DNA of 63,915 bases, from positions 1-63,915 of the forward strand of contig DATKZX010000001.1 of assembly GCA_035527755.1 (NCBI GenBank), given 5' to 3'. Under the pieces are notes generated by a model. It did not search any database, had not been told where the DNA came from, and worked only from the letters and a program-made list of their open reading frames with translations. This document shows positions 8,163 to 17,275 of the stretch, piece by piece. Both the position numbers and the translations under genes were made by a program. Each line of letters opens with the position of its first letter. Positions within the stretch are counted from its first letter, which is position 1. Origin of the DNA: Methanomassiliicoccales archaeon (GTDB lineage Archaea > Thermoplasmatota > Thermoplasmata > Methanomassiliicoccales > UBA472).

Positions 8163-8798
8163 TTGGATAAGTTCTCCAAGGACCTGGTAGTATTGATGAA
8201 CAAGCTCATCAAGGGCACCGATGGCGCAGGAGAGGAAGCTCTGCGCGTTCTGGAGCAACGTTTGATCGATCTACGGGAGAAGAACCTGCTCAAGATCAAT
8301 CACTCCGTTCTGGAAATGATCGTGGCCAAATATCTCATACTGGACGGATATGAGGTCGACCTGGAGCACATGATCGATTCCGGGCTAAGCTGCGATGTCC
8401 ACGCCCGCAAGGGGGATGGGGTGCTCATCGTGGAGGTGGAGACCGGATATGTTCCGCCGGCACACGCGCTCGATCCCATGGACTATATCCGGGCCAGGAT
8501 AGCTTCCAAGATAGCCCGATACAGCAATCACTGTCATAAATTCTCGTTGGCAGCACCGCCACACTACGTGATGCCGGTTATGCCGTTCTTCACCCGCCCA
8601 CCGCGGGACCGTTCCGCCAAGGACGCGGAGCTGGTGAAGCACTACTGCGACATGTATTACAAGAGCCCACCAGTGAGCATCGATGAGATCATGAACTCCC
8701 GTATCCACAGCGTCTCCATCATCGACGTGGAAAATGCTGCATTGCGCGATATGGCCCCAGACGACTACATCAACCTGACCGTTGATTGGTACCTGTGA
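8163..8798 (+). CDS. Conserved archaeal protein, possible PD-(D/E)XK nuclease-like fold
   Basis: A 211-residue soluble protein starting with TTG. The central part HSVLEMIVAKYLILDGYEVD, then CDVHARKGDGVLIVEVETGYVP, has the spacing of a PD-(D/E)XK nuclease-like core (E, then D, then ExE), as in archaeal resolvase- or restriction-like proteins, but the canonical lysine is replaced by E-V-E. It reads in the same direction as the LysE gene, 9 bases upstream, so the two are probably co-transcribed. I do not recognise a named family; the nuclease-fold suggestion is inference. Confidence 0.7.
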   Translation: MDKFSKDLVVLMNKLIKGTDGAGEEALRVLEQRLIDLREKNLLKINHSVLEMIVAKYLILDGYEVDLEHMIDSGLSCDVHARKGDGVLIVEVETGYVPPAHALDPMDYIRARIASKIARYSNHCHKFSLAAPPHYVMPVMPFFTRPPRDRSAKDAELVKHYCDMYYKSPPVSIDEIMNSRIHSVSIIDVENAALRDMAPDDYINLTVDWYL

Positions 8799-8807
8799 GG
8801 TGATGAG

Positions 8808-9434
8808 ATGAGCATCGAGACGGCATTACTGTTCCTTGGTTCCGTGGCCATCATCTCGCTCTCGGGCGTGCTCATGCCCGGGCCGGTGTTCGCGGTGACC
8901 ATCGCCTGCGGGTACAACGACCGGCGGGCGGGTTGGAAGATAGCGCTGGGACACACCCTCGTCGAGGTACCGCTGATCATCGGCATATTCTTCGGACTGA
9001 GCATCTTCCTCAGGAACGATTTCATCTTCGCCCTCATCGGATTGTTGGGCGGAGGGCTATTGATCTACATGGGCTGGGACATGGTACGTAAGCGCAAGGA
9101 GATCGTGACCAGCTGCGATACCAGATACAAGGACCCTTTCATGGCCGGCGTCATGACGACGGTGTCGAACCCGGGTTGGCTGCTGTGGTGGGCCACGGTC
9201 GGCGCGGCTTTGATCACGACGGCCATCACCTTCGGGCTGTGGATGCTCCCCATGTTCGTCGTAGTTCACATCAGCTGTGATCTGATCTGGGAGGGATTGA
9301 TCGCCATCACGGTGTTCGACACCAAGGAGAAGTGGGACAACCGGTGGCACCAGTATATGATAGCCGGGTCCGGGGTCTTGATGATAGTGTTCGCCATCGT
9401 TTTCATCGTTAACGGTGTGAACATACTTCTGTGA
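8808..9434 (+). CDS. LysE/RhtB-family amino acid exporter
   Basis: A 208-residue membrane protein with about six hydrophobic helices. The N-terminal VLMPGPVFAVTIACGY matches the LysE/RhtB signature PGP, and SNPGWLLWW matches the second conserved NP segment. The family exports amino acids or related metabolites. It follows the nuclease-like gene closely and its stop overlaps the GTG of the next, winged-helix gene (GTGA), suggesting a small operon in which the regulator may sense the exported compound. A second LysE paralogue lies at 24305-24925. Confidence 0.87.
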   Translation: MSIETALLFLGSVAIISLSGVLMPGPVFAVTIACGYNDRRAGWKIALGHTLVEVPLIIGIFFGLSIFLRNDFIFALIGLLGGGLLIYMGWDMVRKRKEIVTSCDTRYKDPFMAGVMTTVSNPGWLLWWATVGAALITTAITFGLWMLPMFVVVHISCDLIWEGLIAITVFDTKEKWDNRWHQYMIAGSGVLMIVFAIVFIVNGVNILL

Positions 9435-9871
9435 ACCAACACCTTTTAAAATCTCTCCAGACCATTTGCCACTTGAAGATGTCCAGGGCCTACAAGGATC
9501 ACAAGATCTACTGCTGCTTCACACTAAACCGGCTGGTGGCCGAACTCGGTATAGACCTTTACCAGCAGGACCTTGAATCGAAGTTGGATAAGATCCTGGC
9601 GAGCGATTCGTACGGCATCTCCAAGGAGGAGGTGAAGCACGAGATCCGATCCAACCACTTCATGACCAACAAGGTCATCGAGAAGCTGGCGGAGGACGGA
9701 CTGGTGACGGTGTTGAAGGAAGAGGGGCGTTACCAGGTGCGCATCACCCGCGAAGGGGTCATTTATATCCGCAGATACAACGAGTTCTTCCTGAGCATCT
9801 ATGACGAGCAGATCAAGGACCATTACCGTTACCGCGGTCTGCCTCACTGGGCCCGGGATGCCGAAAGGTAG
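9431..9871 (+). CDS. Winged-helix DNA-binding protein
   Basis: A 146-residue predicted transcription regulator. The segment ISKEEVKHEIRSNHFMTNK, then VIEKLAEDGLVTVLKEEG and YQVRITREGVIYIRRYN, reads as helix-turn-helix plus beta wing. The GTG at 9431 overlaps the LysE stop, but an alternative ATG at 9479 lies about 30 bases after a TATA-like CTTTTAAAATC (9443-9453), so a leaderless internal transcript is also possible. Its last 28 bases overlap the gene on the other strand. Regulation of the LysE operon is a guess from position. Confidence 0.7.
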   Translation: MNQHLLKSLQTICHLKMSRAYKDHKIYCCFTLNRLVAELGIDLYQQDLESKLDKILASDSYGISKEEVKHEIRSNHFMTNKVIEKLAEDGLVTVLKEEGRYQVRITREGVIYIRRYNEFFLSIYDEQIKDHYRYRGLPHWARDAER

Positions 9872-10683
9872 GTGTCGGCGATGTACGGTATGAACTCATA
9901 GCTGCCGTCCTGGTTCTCGATTATCAGTTCCAATGAGGAGTTGTAACGGCGGGTACGGTGCTGGAAGCTCATCGAGGAGCGCTGCAGTATGTCGTAGGCC
10001 TCGTCCTGCAGGTCCTGGTCCTCGGTCCTCTTCCACAGTACGATCGCCCGGGACGGGGGGAGCTTGTTCTGCCGGCACACCTCTTCCACCGCCCGCACCA
10101 TGGACCAGAAGGTCTCCGCGGTCGGTGTCTGGTCGATCTGCTTGATGAACAGCTGATAACCTGGGTACCCCAGGCCGAAGGATCGCCACAGCGGTCCGGA
10201 GCGCGACCTCAGGTAATAATCGAAGCTGTAGAGCATACCACCCTTGCCCTTCAGCACCGCCTGCGATCGGCCGTCGGTCTTTAGAGCCACGGTCATGGAG
10301 GGGTTCCTGCTTGCCAGGTGGGACCGCAGCCGTTCCACGGCGTTGCTTCCCTGAGGGGCGAAAACCACCGGATCGTCCTGCCGAATGCTCAGGATGACCG
10401 AGTGCCTGAGAGTGTAATAGTTCAGAAAATCGTTGAGCCGCCGCAGGGTGAACATGGTCCATGTGCCCAGGGCGAAGAGGGCGATGAGAATGGTCCCCAG
10501 CACAAAGTTTTGAATGATGTTCTGCAGTATGAGCACGAAATCAAGAAGGAGCCATATCCCTACGAAGACGCCGGCATACCATACCAGCTTCCTTAATCGG
10601 GGCGCCTCCCGGTTCACGTCCTCCGCCAGGTCGAAGATGGCGGAAATGGGGTTGTCAACCGCTCGTGGATCAGGTGCGCTCAT
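9844..10683 (-). CDS. Conserved membrane protein with two N-terminal transmembrane helices
   Basis: A 279-residue protein: about 30 cytoplasmic residues, two transmembrane helices (about 33-55 and 60-77), then a long soluble domain of roughly 190 residues that includes HSVILSIRQDDPVVF and YQLFIKQIDQTPT. No catalytic motif is evident and I do not recognise the family. It is convergent with the winged-helix gene, overlapping it by 28 bases, and divergent from the surface protein downstream. Confidence 0.7.
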   Translation of the reverse strand: MSAPDPRAVDNPISAIFDLAEDVNREAPRLRKLVWYAGVFVGIWLLLDFVLILQNIIQNFVLGTILIALFALGTWTMFTLRRLNDFLNYYTLRHSVILSIRQDDPVVFAPQGSNAVERLRSHLASRNPSMTVALKTDGRSQAVLKGKGGMLYSFDYYLRSRSGPLWRSFGLGYPGYQLFIKQIDQTPTAETFWSMVRAVEEVCRQNKLPPSRAIVLWKRTEDQDLQDEAYDILQRSSMSFQHRTRRYNSSLELIIENQDGSYEFIPYIADTYLSASRAQ

Positions 10684-10784
10684 TCCTTCCTCGTTCGGGA
10701 TTTTGAGTATATAAAATAGTAGGAAACAATCGTCAGTAACAGTTCTGCTTGGTGTTATTTGATATCCTTAGACGCTCGGAGACC

Positions 10785-10792
10785 TAGGAGGC
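10785..10792 (+). promoter_or_regulatory. Strong ribosome-binding site that sets the start of the surface protein
   Basis: TAGGAGGCT lies six to eight bases before the ATG at 10798. It makes that ATG, directly followed by a signal peptide, the real start rather than the upstream in-frame codon at 10759. Confidence 0.7.
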
Positions 10793-10797
10793 TAAAA

Positions 10798-12270
10798 ATG
10801 CTCAAATTCACAAGCACAATCGCCGTGGCCCTGGTGGCCGTGCTGATGCTCAGCGCCATCAGCTTGAACACCAGTGCCGCGGACGCCAACCCCATGGACC
10901 GCATCAGGTTGGAGATGGGCACCACCGCCGAGTATGGCGGTGGAAGCTATGTAGCGATCAACATGTCGCAAGGCCTATCCATGGCCTGGTTCGCCGTGGT
11001 CTACGGAACCGAGGCGGACCCAGCGCCCATAAGCATCATCGGGGCCAACCTGCGCTACCTTGGCGGGGCGCAAGTGGTCACCCAGGACGGTACGGTCATC
11101 CTTGACCAGGTGCCGATCCCGGTGGTCACCGTTTTCGGCCAGAGCCTGTTCGCTCTACTGGAGTTCGATGACGTCGGTTATCAGACCGCCTTCGGTCTGA
11201 ACTACGGTGCCGACAACGGACTGTTCGACTTCAACAGCGACCGGCGCCTGTTCGATGATCCGAACGGCAGCTTCGAACCTGTCTACAAGTACGTGAGCCT
11301 GGAAAGGGCCTGGAACCTATCGGAGATAGTGACCAGCATCGATGCCCAGAACCAGAGCAAACACTATGACTTCTCCGTGTACGCGGAGAACGTTCTCTAC
11401 ACCCAATTGTGGGACGGCGAGCTGCAACAGTACCGCAACGGCACCGTGGACGACGGGATCGTCGACCGTATCGAGTTCGCTTTCCACGTGACCGCGACGG
11501 CAACGGGATCGGAGGTGCAGATACCCTTCTACAAGGTGACCGTTGGAACCAACGACGGTGATGGCATCATACGCGATTCGGAGCAGATCGCCCCGCGTAA
11601 TTTCACAGGAGTGACCACCGACACCGAGTTCAAGTACGACCATATCGTCGAAGGCTGGGACCCGTATGAGAACGCGTCCGATCCGCGCCTTATGCTGGAG
11701 AACGGCATCATCCACGCGGTGTTCATACCGGACATCGTCGAGAAATGGTACTCCGCCCAGTTCGTGAAAAATGAGGTCCAGGATGGCTCGGGTGTAGCCG
11801 AGCTCGAGACCGAGGACGGCGAGGAGACCATCCGCGACACCGGAGAACTTCCGGAGAAGGCCACACTGCTGACCAGGGACCGTATAGCGTTCCGTGACAA
11901 CTGGCAGCGGACCGGCATGCTCACCTGGGTCAGCAACGTGACGGTGGACGGTCAGGATGAACTGGTCGTCTATCAGGTGCACGCAGGCTCCCGAGACATG
12001 CTGCCCAAGGATGTCAAGGACGGACAGGTGCGCTCCATCGTGATCCTTGGCGGTTACATCTACCCTGTGGGAGAGAGCATCATGCACGACCCCACGGTGG
12101 CCATCTCCGGCATGGAGATGGACATGGTACCATCGGTCCCGTTCGTCCTGGCGATCATAATCGCCATAGCGGTGGCGATATGCCTGGCACTGGTATTGGT
12201 CGTGGCCATACTTCTCTACTCGGAAAGGAAGAAGCGCGGCCGGATGCAGGTGCCCCCGCCGTTCCGGTGA
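10798..12270 (+). CDS. Secreted surface protein with C-terminal membrane anchor
   Basis: A 490-residue protein with a signal peptide (about 1-28, ending NTSAADA), an extracellular region of about 410 residues rich in Asp, Gly and aromatic residues with several N-x-S/T sequons, one long hydrophobic helix (about 452-477) and a short basic cytoplasmic tail (ERKKRGRM). No enzyme motif is recognised; it looks like a surface or S-layer-associated protein of Thermoplasmata-like archaea. A strong ribosome-binding site precedes it and a T-rich terminator follows. Confidence 0.8.
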   Translation: MLKFTSTIAVALVAVLMLSAISLNTSAADANPMDRIRLEMGTTAEYGGGSYVAINMSQGLSMAWFAVVYGTEADPAPISIIGANLRYLGGAQVVTQDGTVILDQVPIPVVTVFGQSLFALLEFDDVGYQTAFGLNYGADNGLFDFNSDRRLFDDPNGSFEPVYKYVSLERAWNLSEIVTSIDAQNQSKHYDFSVYAENVLYTQLWDGELQQYRNGTVDDGIVDRIEFAFHVTATATGSEVQIPFYKVTVGTNDGDGIIRDSEQIAPRNFTGVTTDTEFKYDHIVEGWDPYENASDPRLMLENGIIHAVFIPDIVEKWYSAQFVKNEVQDGSGVAELETEDGEETIRDTGELPEKATLLTRDRIAFRDNWQRTGMLTWVSNVTVDGQDELVVYQVHAGSRDMLPKDVKDGQVRSIVILGGYIYPVGESIMHDPTVAISGMEMDMVPSVPFVLAIIIAIAVAICLALVLVVAILLYSERKKRGRMQVPPPFR

Positions 12271-12285
12271 TCCTCCCCTCAAACC

Positions 12286-12301
12286 CCTTTTATTATTTTT
12301 T
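12286..12301 (+). terminator. T-rich terminator after the surface protein gene
   Basis: CCTTTTATTATTTTTTAT begins some 16 bases after the stop codon. It fits archaeal U-tract termination and precedes a 140-base gap before the convergent nadA. Confidence 0.5.
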
Positions 12302-12346
12302 ATCGATGCTAAGCAACCTGATCCTATCGTCCTAGTTCGATCCCCA

Positions 12347-12363
12347 CACGTAATAGTTACGTG
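12347..12363. repeat. Inverted repeat CACGTAA-tag-TTACGTG
   Basis: Perfect 7-base arms with a 3-base spacer lie in the gap between the converging surface protein and nadA genes. Being downstream of both, it is more likely a processing or termination element than an operator. Confidence 0.35.
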
Positions 12364-12442
12364 GCTGTATGGCATCGAGATGGCCGAATCCTTTGGCCGT
12401 TTAGAAACTGGGGCATCGCCCTTCCTTGAAAAGTAAGGCCAC

Positions 12443-13351
12443 TTAGTCCCCGCGGCCGATCTCCATCATGCGCTCCAGCGGTTTCCTGGCTGCCTCGATT
12501 ATCCCTGGTGCCAGAGTGATCTCCGGAGACATGGTCTCCAATGCCCTGATCAAAGATGAGACCGTAGTACGTTTCATGTTCGGGCAGATGGCGCTCGGCA
12601 CCGGGATGAACTTCTTGTCCGGCACCTCCTTGCTAAGGCGGTAGGTCATATCGACCTCGGTTCCAACGATGAACTCCCTGGCCTCGTTCGTCCGGGCGTA
12701 CTTGATCATGCCCTCGGTGGATGAGACGTTATCGGCAAGGTCGATCACATCCGGGATGCATTCCGGATGCACCATGAGCTTGGCCCTGGGGTGTTGGCAC
12801 TGAAGCTCCTTGATCTCCTGCACGGAGATGTCGTGGTGGGTCGGGCAATAGCCTGGCCATAGCAATATCTCCTTGTCGGGGTGGAATCTCTGCACATAGG
12901 CCCCAAGATTACGGTCCGGGACGAATATGATACGCTTCTGCGGAACGCTGCCAACGACCTTGACGGCGTTGGACGATGTGCAGCATACGTCCGCCAACGC
13001 CTTCACCGCAGCGGAGGTGTTGACATAGGCTACGACAGCGGCTTCAGGATACTTCTCCTTCATCGGTCCCAGTTCCAGATCGGTGCACATGGCGGACATG
13101 GGGCACATGGCGTCCGATTCGGGCAGGATCACTTTCTTTTGAGGGGAGAGTATCTTAGCGCTCTCGGCCATGAAGTCCACTCCGCAAAAGATGATGACCT
13201 CCGCGTCGGTGCTGGCCGCCTTCTGGGACAGTCCGAGGGAGTCGCCTACGAAATCAGCGATGTCCTGCACTTCCGGCGGCTGGTAGTTATGGGCCAATAT
13301 GATGGCCTTCCGCTGTGCCTTGAGCTCCTGGATACGCTCCGCGGCGTTCAT
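12443..13351 (-). CDS. nadA: Quinolinate synthase
   Basis: A 302-residue NadA that condenses iminoaspartate with dihydroxyacetone phosphate to give quinolinate for NAD synthesis, using a [4Fe-4S] cluster. Recognisable segments are ILAHNYQPPEVQDIADFVGD, IIFCGVDFMAESAKIL (first cluster Cys), DVCCTSSNAV (second) and PSAICPNMKRTT (third). nadB and nadC are not in the window, so it stands alone here. A TATA-like box 28-35 bases before the ATG implies a nearly leaderless transcript. Confidence 0.96.
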   Translation of the reverse strand: MNAAERIQELKAQRKAIILAHNYQPPEVQDIADFVGDSLGLSQKAASTDAEVIIFCGVDFMAESAKILSPQKKVILPESDAMCPMSAMCTDLELGPMKEKYPEAAVVAYVNTSAAVKALADVCCTSSNAVKVVGSVPQKRIIFVPDRNLGAYVQRFHPDKEILLWPGYCPTHHDISVQEIKELQCQHPRAKLMVHPECIPDVIDLADNVSSTEGMIKYARTNEAREFIVGTEVDMTYRLSKEVPDKKFIPVPSAICPNMKRTTVSSLIRALETMSPEITLAPGIIEAARKPLERMMEIGRGD

Positions 13352-13375
13352 TTCGGCAACTCATGTATAGGTCCG

Positions 13376-13387
13376 TATAAATATTTA
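13376..13387 (-). promoter_or_regulatory. TATA box of nadA
   Basis: The minus strand has AATATTTATACG about 28 bases before the ATG at 13351, the spacing expected for a leaderless archaeal transcript. Confidence 0.45.
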
Positions 13388-13454
13388 CTTGACCAGCGTA
13401 AAAAGCAAAGGTCACAGGGCCCAAATTATTTCTCCTAGCTGGTCAGTGTTCGAT

Positions 13455-14414
13455 ATGATGGTGATGAACACCCAGGGGAACTTAGATTGGCTATTGGAAG
13501 GGGACGCCGTTTTACAGCATCTGATCAACCGGGACCTTTTGGACGATGAGCCGGACGACGTCGCCGCCCTTCAGGACCCACGACTCCAGAGGATCGTCAA
13601 GGAGGTGTCCTCCTGGCCTTGGCCGGCGATCACCGGTCACAAGACCGCCGACCATCCTCTGCATAAGTTCGCCTTCCTGGCCGACCTGGGGATCGATGTC
13701 GAAAAGGCCTTGGGTCCCGATCTGCTCGCTTCATTGGAGGGGACGCTGGTGAACGGGCTGCCTCGTCTGCCCACCAAGACGCCGGAAAGGTTCGGAGGTT
13801 CGGGAAGGACGGAACTGGCCTGGTCTCTGTGCGACACGCCATTGCTGCTCTATTCCCTATCCAAATGCTATCCCTCCTTCGATGGTAAAGAGGGGCTTCG
13901 CACCTTGTCCACCATGAACAGGGAGAACGGCATGCCCTGTGTCGTATCACCGGAACTGGGTAAGTTCCGCGGTCCGGGGAGGAAGGACGACCCTTGCCCG
14001 TTAGCCAACCTTTACACGTTGAAGGCCATCACCCAGATCGATCTGGAAGGACACGAAGGTATGGCGAAGATCATCACCGACGAACTGCTGACACTATGGC
14101 AGGCGAGCCGGGAGCGACACCCATACATGTTCTACATGGGCACTGATTTCCGAAAACTGAAATTGCCGTTCGTGTGGTACGATGTCCTGAGCGTGACCGA
14201 GGCGCTGAGCCATTGCCCTTGGGCACATAGAGACCCTCGTTTCCTGAACATGCTGGCGGTCATCGATTCCAAACGTATTGACGACCGACGGTTCAAGGCC
14301 GAGTCGATTTGGACCGCCTGGAAGGACTGGGATTTCGGGCAGAAGAAGGAACCCTCGCGGTGGGTGACGTTCACGGTGGAACGCCTTGACCGGAGGGTCG
14401 GAAAAGGTGAGTGA
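13455..14414 (+). CDS. Conserved protein of the prenyltransferase/squalene-cyclase-like toroid type
   Basis: A 319-residue soluble protein with repeated helical segments suggestive of an alpha/alpha toroid: GMPCVVSPELGKF followed by CPLANLYTLKAI recalls prenyltransferase/squalene oxidase repeats. No DxDD or zinc motif is evident, so enzyme activity is doubtful. The start is chosen among ATGs at 13455, 13458 and 13464; an earlier in-frame codon at 13389 reads through the likely promoter. It abuts the sod gene tail to tail with no spacer. Confidence 0.6.
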   Translation: MMVMNTQGNLDWLLEGDAVLQHLINRDLLDDEPDDVAALQDPRLQRIVKEVSSWPWPAITGHKTADHPLHKFAFLADLGIDVEKALGPDLLASLEGTLVNGLPRLPTKTPERFGGSGRTELAWSLCDTPLLLYSLSKCYPSFDGKEGLRTLSTMNRENGMPCVVSPELGKFRGPGRKDDPCPLANLYTLKAITQIDLEGHEGMAKIITDELLTLWQASRERHPYMFYMGTDFRKLKLPFVWYDVLSVTEALSHCPWAHRDPRFLNMLAVIDSKRIDDRRFKAESIWTAWKDWDFGQKKEPSRWVTFTVERLDRRVGKGE

Positions 14415-15026
14415 TCACTTCAGGATCGCTTCCAACCTCTTTCCTACGGTGTCCCAGTTCACGTGGTTCCAGAACGCTTCCACGTACTTGGCTCTGAGAT
14501 TCTTGTAGTCGATGTAATAGGCGTGCTCCCAGACGTCCAACACCATTAGGATTCGGAAACCGGGAATGGCGTTGACGTTGTGCTTCTCCACCTGCATCAG
14601 CAGCGGTTTATGCGTCCCCAGACAATACACCAACACAGCCCACCCAGAGCCCTCGGCGCTACCGGCCACCGCGCTGAACTCCTTCTTGAAGCGCTCGATC
14701 GAACCGAACTCCTTGGTCAGTTCCTCCAGCAGCTTTCCTGCAGGTACACCGCCCTTGCCCGCGGGGGCCAAATTCTCCCACATGTACTTGTGCAGTATGT
14801 GACCCCCGATCTGGAACGACAGGTCCTTCATGATAGCCTTCCAATCCAGGTCGACATTGTCCTGCCGGGCCTTGTCCATCTTATCCAGAATGGCGTTGGC
14901 CGAGTTGACGTAGGCGGCGTGGTGCTTGGTATGGTGAACGGTCAACTGCTCCTCGCTCAGGAAAGGGGTTAGGTCCTTGTATCCGTAGGCGAGCTTTGGC
15001 AGTTCGTATCTCTTGACTTGTTCCAT
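14415..15026 (-). CDS. sodA: Superoxide dismutase, Fe/Mn type
   Basis: A 203-residue Fe/Mn superoxide dismutase. Metal ligands are H31 ([13 protein letters not shown]), the histidine in [15 protein letters not shown], and the Asp/His pair in [20 protein letters not shown] precedes the ATG. Its presence suggests oxygen exposure. Metal preference cannot be settled from the sequence. Confidence 0.96.
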   Translation of the reverse strand: MEQVKRYELPKLAYGYKDLTPFLSEEQLTVHHTKHHAAYVNSANAILDKMDKARQDNVDLDWKAIMKDLSFQIGGHILHKYMWENLAPAGKGGVPAGKLLEELTKEFGSIERFKKEFSAVAGSAEGSGWAVLVYCLGTHKPLLMQVEKHNVNAIPGFRILMVLDVWEHAYYIDYKNLRAKYVEAFWNHVNWDTVGKRLEAILK

Positions 15027-15122
15027 CGAAAATCCTCCGATGTTTTATCACGTAGCTAGTACAACATAACGATTTTGGTCGAACAAGTTATTAATTGCCC
15101 GGACGTGTTCGAGTAAAACTAG

Positions 15123-15503
15123 ATGACGAGCAGGCGCGAAGAACTCGCTTCGAGATATTTCAATTGCACCGAGAGGGAGAGGGCGGTGTTCGAGGCCGGC
15201 ATTAAATTGGGTACGATCTATCATCAGTTCGTTGGGACCCCCGTCGCAGCGGCCAACGTTGATATTCTGGAGAGGGCCATCGAGGATGGCGTACGCGTGC
15301 AACCGTTCGTCAAGGACGTGAAGGTCAACATCTCCCGTGAGGCCCTTCGCCTGAAGAAGGACGAGTTCGACTATCAGACCCTGACCGGCAATATGCTCAA
15401 CGTGGAACTGACCATCTCCATCGATCGGACGACCGTCATCGCGGGCATGGACTTCAAGCCCGACCTGCGTTACCCTCTGATGTACGTCAAAGAAATAATG
15501 TGA
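15123..15503 (+). CDS. mptD: Dihydroneopterin aldolase, archaeal MptD family
   Basis: A 126-residue protein of the archaeal MptD family, which cleaves 7,8-dihydroneopterin to 6-hydroxymethyl-dihydropterin and glycolaldehyde, a step toward tetrahydromethanopterin or other archaeal folates. The signature ERAVFEAGIKLGTIYHQFVG is seen at about 19-38, and DFKPDLRYPLMYV near the end. It is unrelated to bacterial FolB. It shows that this organism makes a pterin C1 carrier although no methanogenesis genes are visible here. Confidence 0.88.
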   Translation: MTSRREELASRYFNCTERERAVFEAGIKLGTIYHQFVGTPVAAANVDILERAIEDGVRVQPFVKDVKVNISREALRLKKDEFDYQTLTGNMLNVELTISIDRTTVIAGMDFKPDLRYPLMYVKEIM

Positions 15504-15561
15504 TGTAATTATATTTTTATTGATATTAATCTGAATATTTTCCGATTGTACCCAGTCGCCC

Positions 15562-15595
15562 GTGAATCAGCAAAGGTAATTAAGCTAGGATTCAC
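15562..15595. repeat. Inverted repeat GTGAATC/GATTCAC, 20-base spacer
   Basis: Perfect 7-base arms about 55 bases upstream of the THEP1-like NTPase start. It could be an operator of that gene or chance; no second copy was noticed. Confidence 0.3.
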
Positions 15596-15650
15596 ATACA
15601 GGGAACCTATTGCGCCGACCTCTGTCGATGCAATTTAATCGGTGAAATTA

Positions 15651-16193
15651 ATGAATAATATTAAAATCGGCATTACTGGGCTTCCCAGCGCGGGTAAGAC
15701 CAACACTCTCATTCAGGTCATAAAAATGCTGGAGGCGGAGGGATTTAAGGTTGGCGGCATGATCACTGAGCCGATTTTGGACGATAAGAAGCGAACCGGT
15801 CTTTACGTCATCGACTGGATAACCAAGAAGAAGGCTGTTCTGGCCGCTACGGACATAGAGAGCAAGTTCACCGTGGGGAAGTATGGTATCGATATCCAGG
15901 TCCTGGAGGATATCGGCGTTCAAGCGCTCACTAACGCCTGCGCCGATGCGGATGTCATCGTCATCGATGAAGTGGGCAAGATCGAGGTGGAGAGCAAGAA
16001 GTTCGTCAAGGCGGTCGAGGACGCGTTGGAGGTTGAAAAACCAATGCTGCTCACCCTTCACAAGAAGTCCCGCAATCCCTTGTTGCAGGACATCAGACGG
16101 CGGGACGACGTGCGTATTTTGGAAGTTACGCCGATCAACCGAAACCTTTTGCCCTACAAGATCATGAAGCTGATGAAGGGCGAGCTGTTGTGA
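15651..16193 (+). CDS. Nucleoside-triphosphatase, THEP1 family
   Basis: A 180-residue P-loop NTPase: Walker A GLPSAGKT near residues 8-15, Walker B VIVIDEVGKIE near 103-113, and the family's GMITEPI segment. THEP1 enzymes hydrolyse NTPs, with unclear cellular purpose. The ATG at 15651 is chosen because GGTGA lies five bases before it. The stop codon overlaps the GTG start of trm1, so the two are co-translated. Confidence 0.88.
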   Translation: MNNIKIGITGLPSAGKTNTLIQVIKMLEAEGFKVGGMITEPILDDKKRTGLYVIDWITKKKAVLAATDIESKFTVGKYGIDIQVLEDIGVQALTNACADADVIVIDEVGKIEVESKKFVKAVEDALEVEKPMLLTLHKKSRNPLLQDIRRRDDVRILEVTPINRNLLPYKIMKLMKGELL

Positions 16194-17272
16194 ATCTGGA
16201 AGGAACGAGCATTGTCGAAGGGAGCACCGAACTGTTGGTGCCCCTTGTCATTTCTGAGAAGGGACCGGGGAAGGTCCAGGGACGAGTGTTCTTCAATCGG
16301 CAGATGGCCTTCAACCGCGACGTCTCCGTGGCCATGTTCCATTCGGTCATCCGTCCGCGCAAGTGCCTCGACGCCATGGCGGCCACCGGTGCCCGGGGTA
16401 TACGCTTATGCAAGGAGGCGAAGGGGGATTTTCACTTCGTCATCAACGACAGGGATTCCCTGGCCTGCGAGTACATAGAGGAGAACATAAGGAGGAACGG
16501 GTTGGATAACGCCGAGGTCACCAACGCCGACCTGCGCTGCCTTCTGGCGGACCAGGTGTTCGATTACGTGGACCTCGATCCCTTCGGTACGCCGATACCT
16601 TTCGTTCCCTCGGCGCTGCAGGGATTATCCCGGAAGGGAATACTGGCGGTGACCGCCACGGATACGGCGTCGTTATCGGGAACGCACCCGGGAAAATGCC
16701 GCCGGCGATACATGGCCAACAGTCAACGCAATCCTTTCCTGCATGAGAGCGGATTGCGCATAATGATCGGTACGGTGGTCAGAATGGCCGCCCAACTGGA
16801 CAAGGGCGTTACCCCGTTGCTCTGCTATTATGCAGATCATTATTTCCGATTGTTCCTCAGCATCAAGGACGGCGCTGGGGTCGCCGACCGTTCGCTGGAG
16901 CAGCTGGGAATGATGTCCTACGATCGGGACACCGGGGAGAGAAAGATCGGCGAAGGGAAGATGGGGCCGATGTGGCTCGGTCCGCTCATGGACCATGAGG
17001 CCGTGAACGAGGCGGAGGTCCCGGAAGGATTGGCCTGCGCCGAGCGCACCAAGCAGCACTTCGATATCTGGAAGGAGGAACTGGACGTGCCGTTCTACTA
17101 TGAGACGAACGAGATCGCCTCCATGCTGAAACTGTCGCCGCCGGGAAGGGACGAACTGCTGGCGGCCATGGGCGGCATAGGCAAGGTCTCCCGGACCAAC
17201 TTCTCGCCCACCGGGTTCCGCACCGACCGTCCTTTGGAGGAAGTGCTGGAAACGTTCAGGTCCATCTGTTGA
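16190..17272 (+). CDS. trm1: tRNA (guanine-N2-)-dimethyltransferase (position 26)
   Basis: A 360-residue Trm1 that dimethylates G26 of tRNAs with S-adenosylmethionine. Clear features are the N-terminal EGSTELLVP and FFNRQMAFNRDVSV, the SAM-binding CLDAMAATGARGIR, and the catalytic DLDPFGTPIPF followed by AVTATDTASLSG. It starts with GTG overlapping the stop of the NTPase gene (GTGA). It ends three bases before a convergent membrane-protein gene. Confidence 0.95.
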   Translation: MNLEGTSIVEGSTELLVPLVISEKGPGKVQGRVFFNRQMAFNRDVSVAMFHSVIRPRKCLDAMAATGARGIRLCKEAKGDFHFVINDRDSLACEYIEENIRRNGLDNAEVTNADLRCLLADQVFDYVDLDPFGTPIPFVPSALQGLSRKGILAVTATDTASLSGTHPGKCRRRYMANSQRNPFLHESGLRIMIGTVVRMAAQLDKGVTPLLCYYADHYFRLFLSIKDGAGVADRSLEQLGMMSYDRDTGERKIGEGKMGPMWLGPLMDHEAVNEAEVPEGLACAERTKQHFDIWKEELDVPFYYETNEIASMLKLSPPGRDELLAAMGGIGKVSRTNFSPTGFRTDRPLEEVLETFRSIC

Positions 17273-17275
17273 CGA

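Noticed and set aside
12330-12365. GTTCGATCCCC resembling a tRNA T-loop in the gap before nadA
   Set aside because: No acceptor, D or anticodon stems could be fitted around it.
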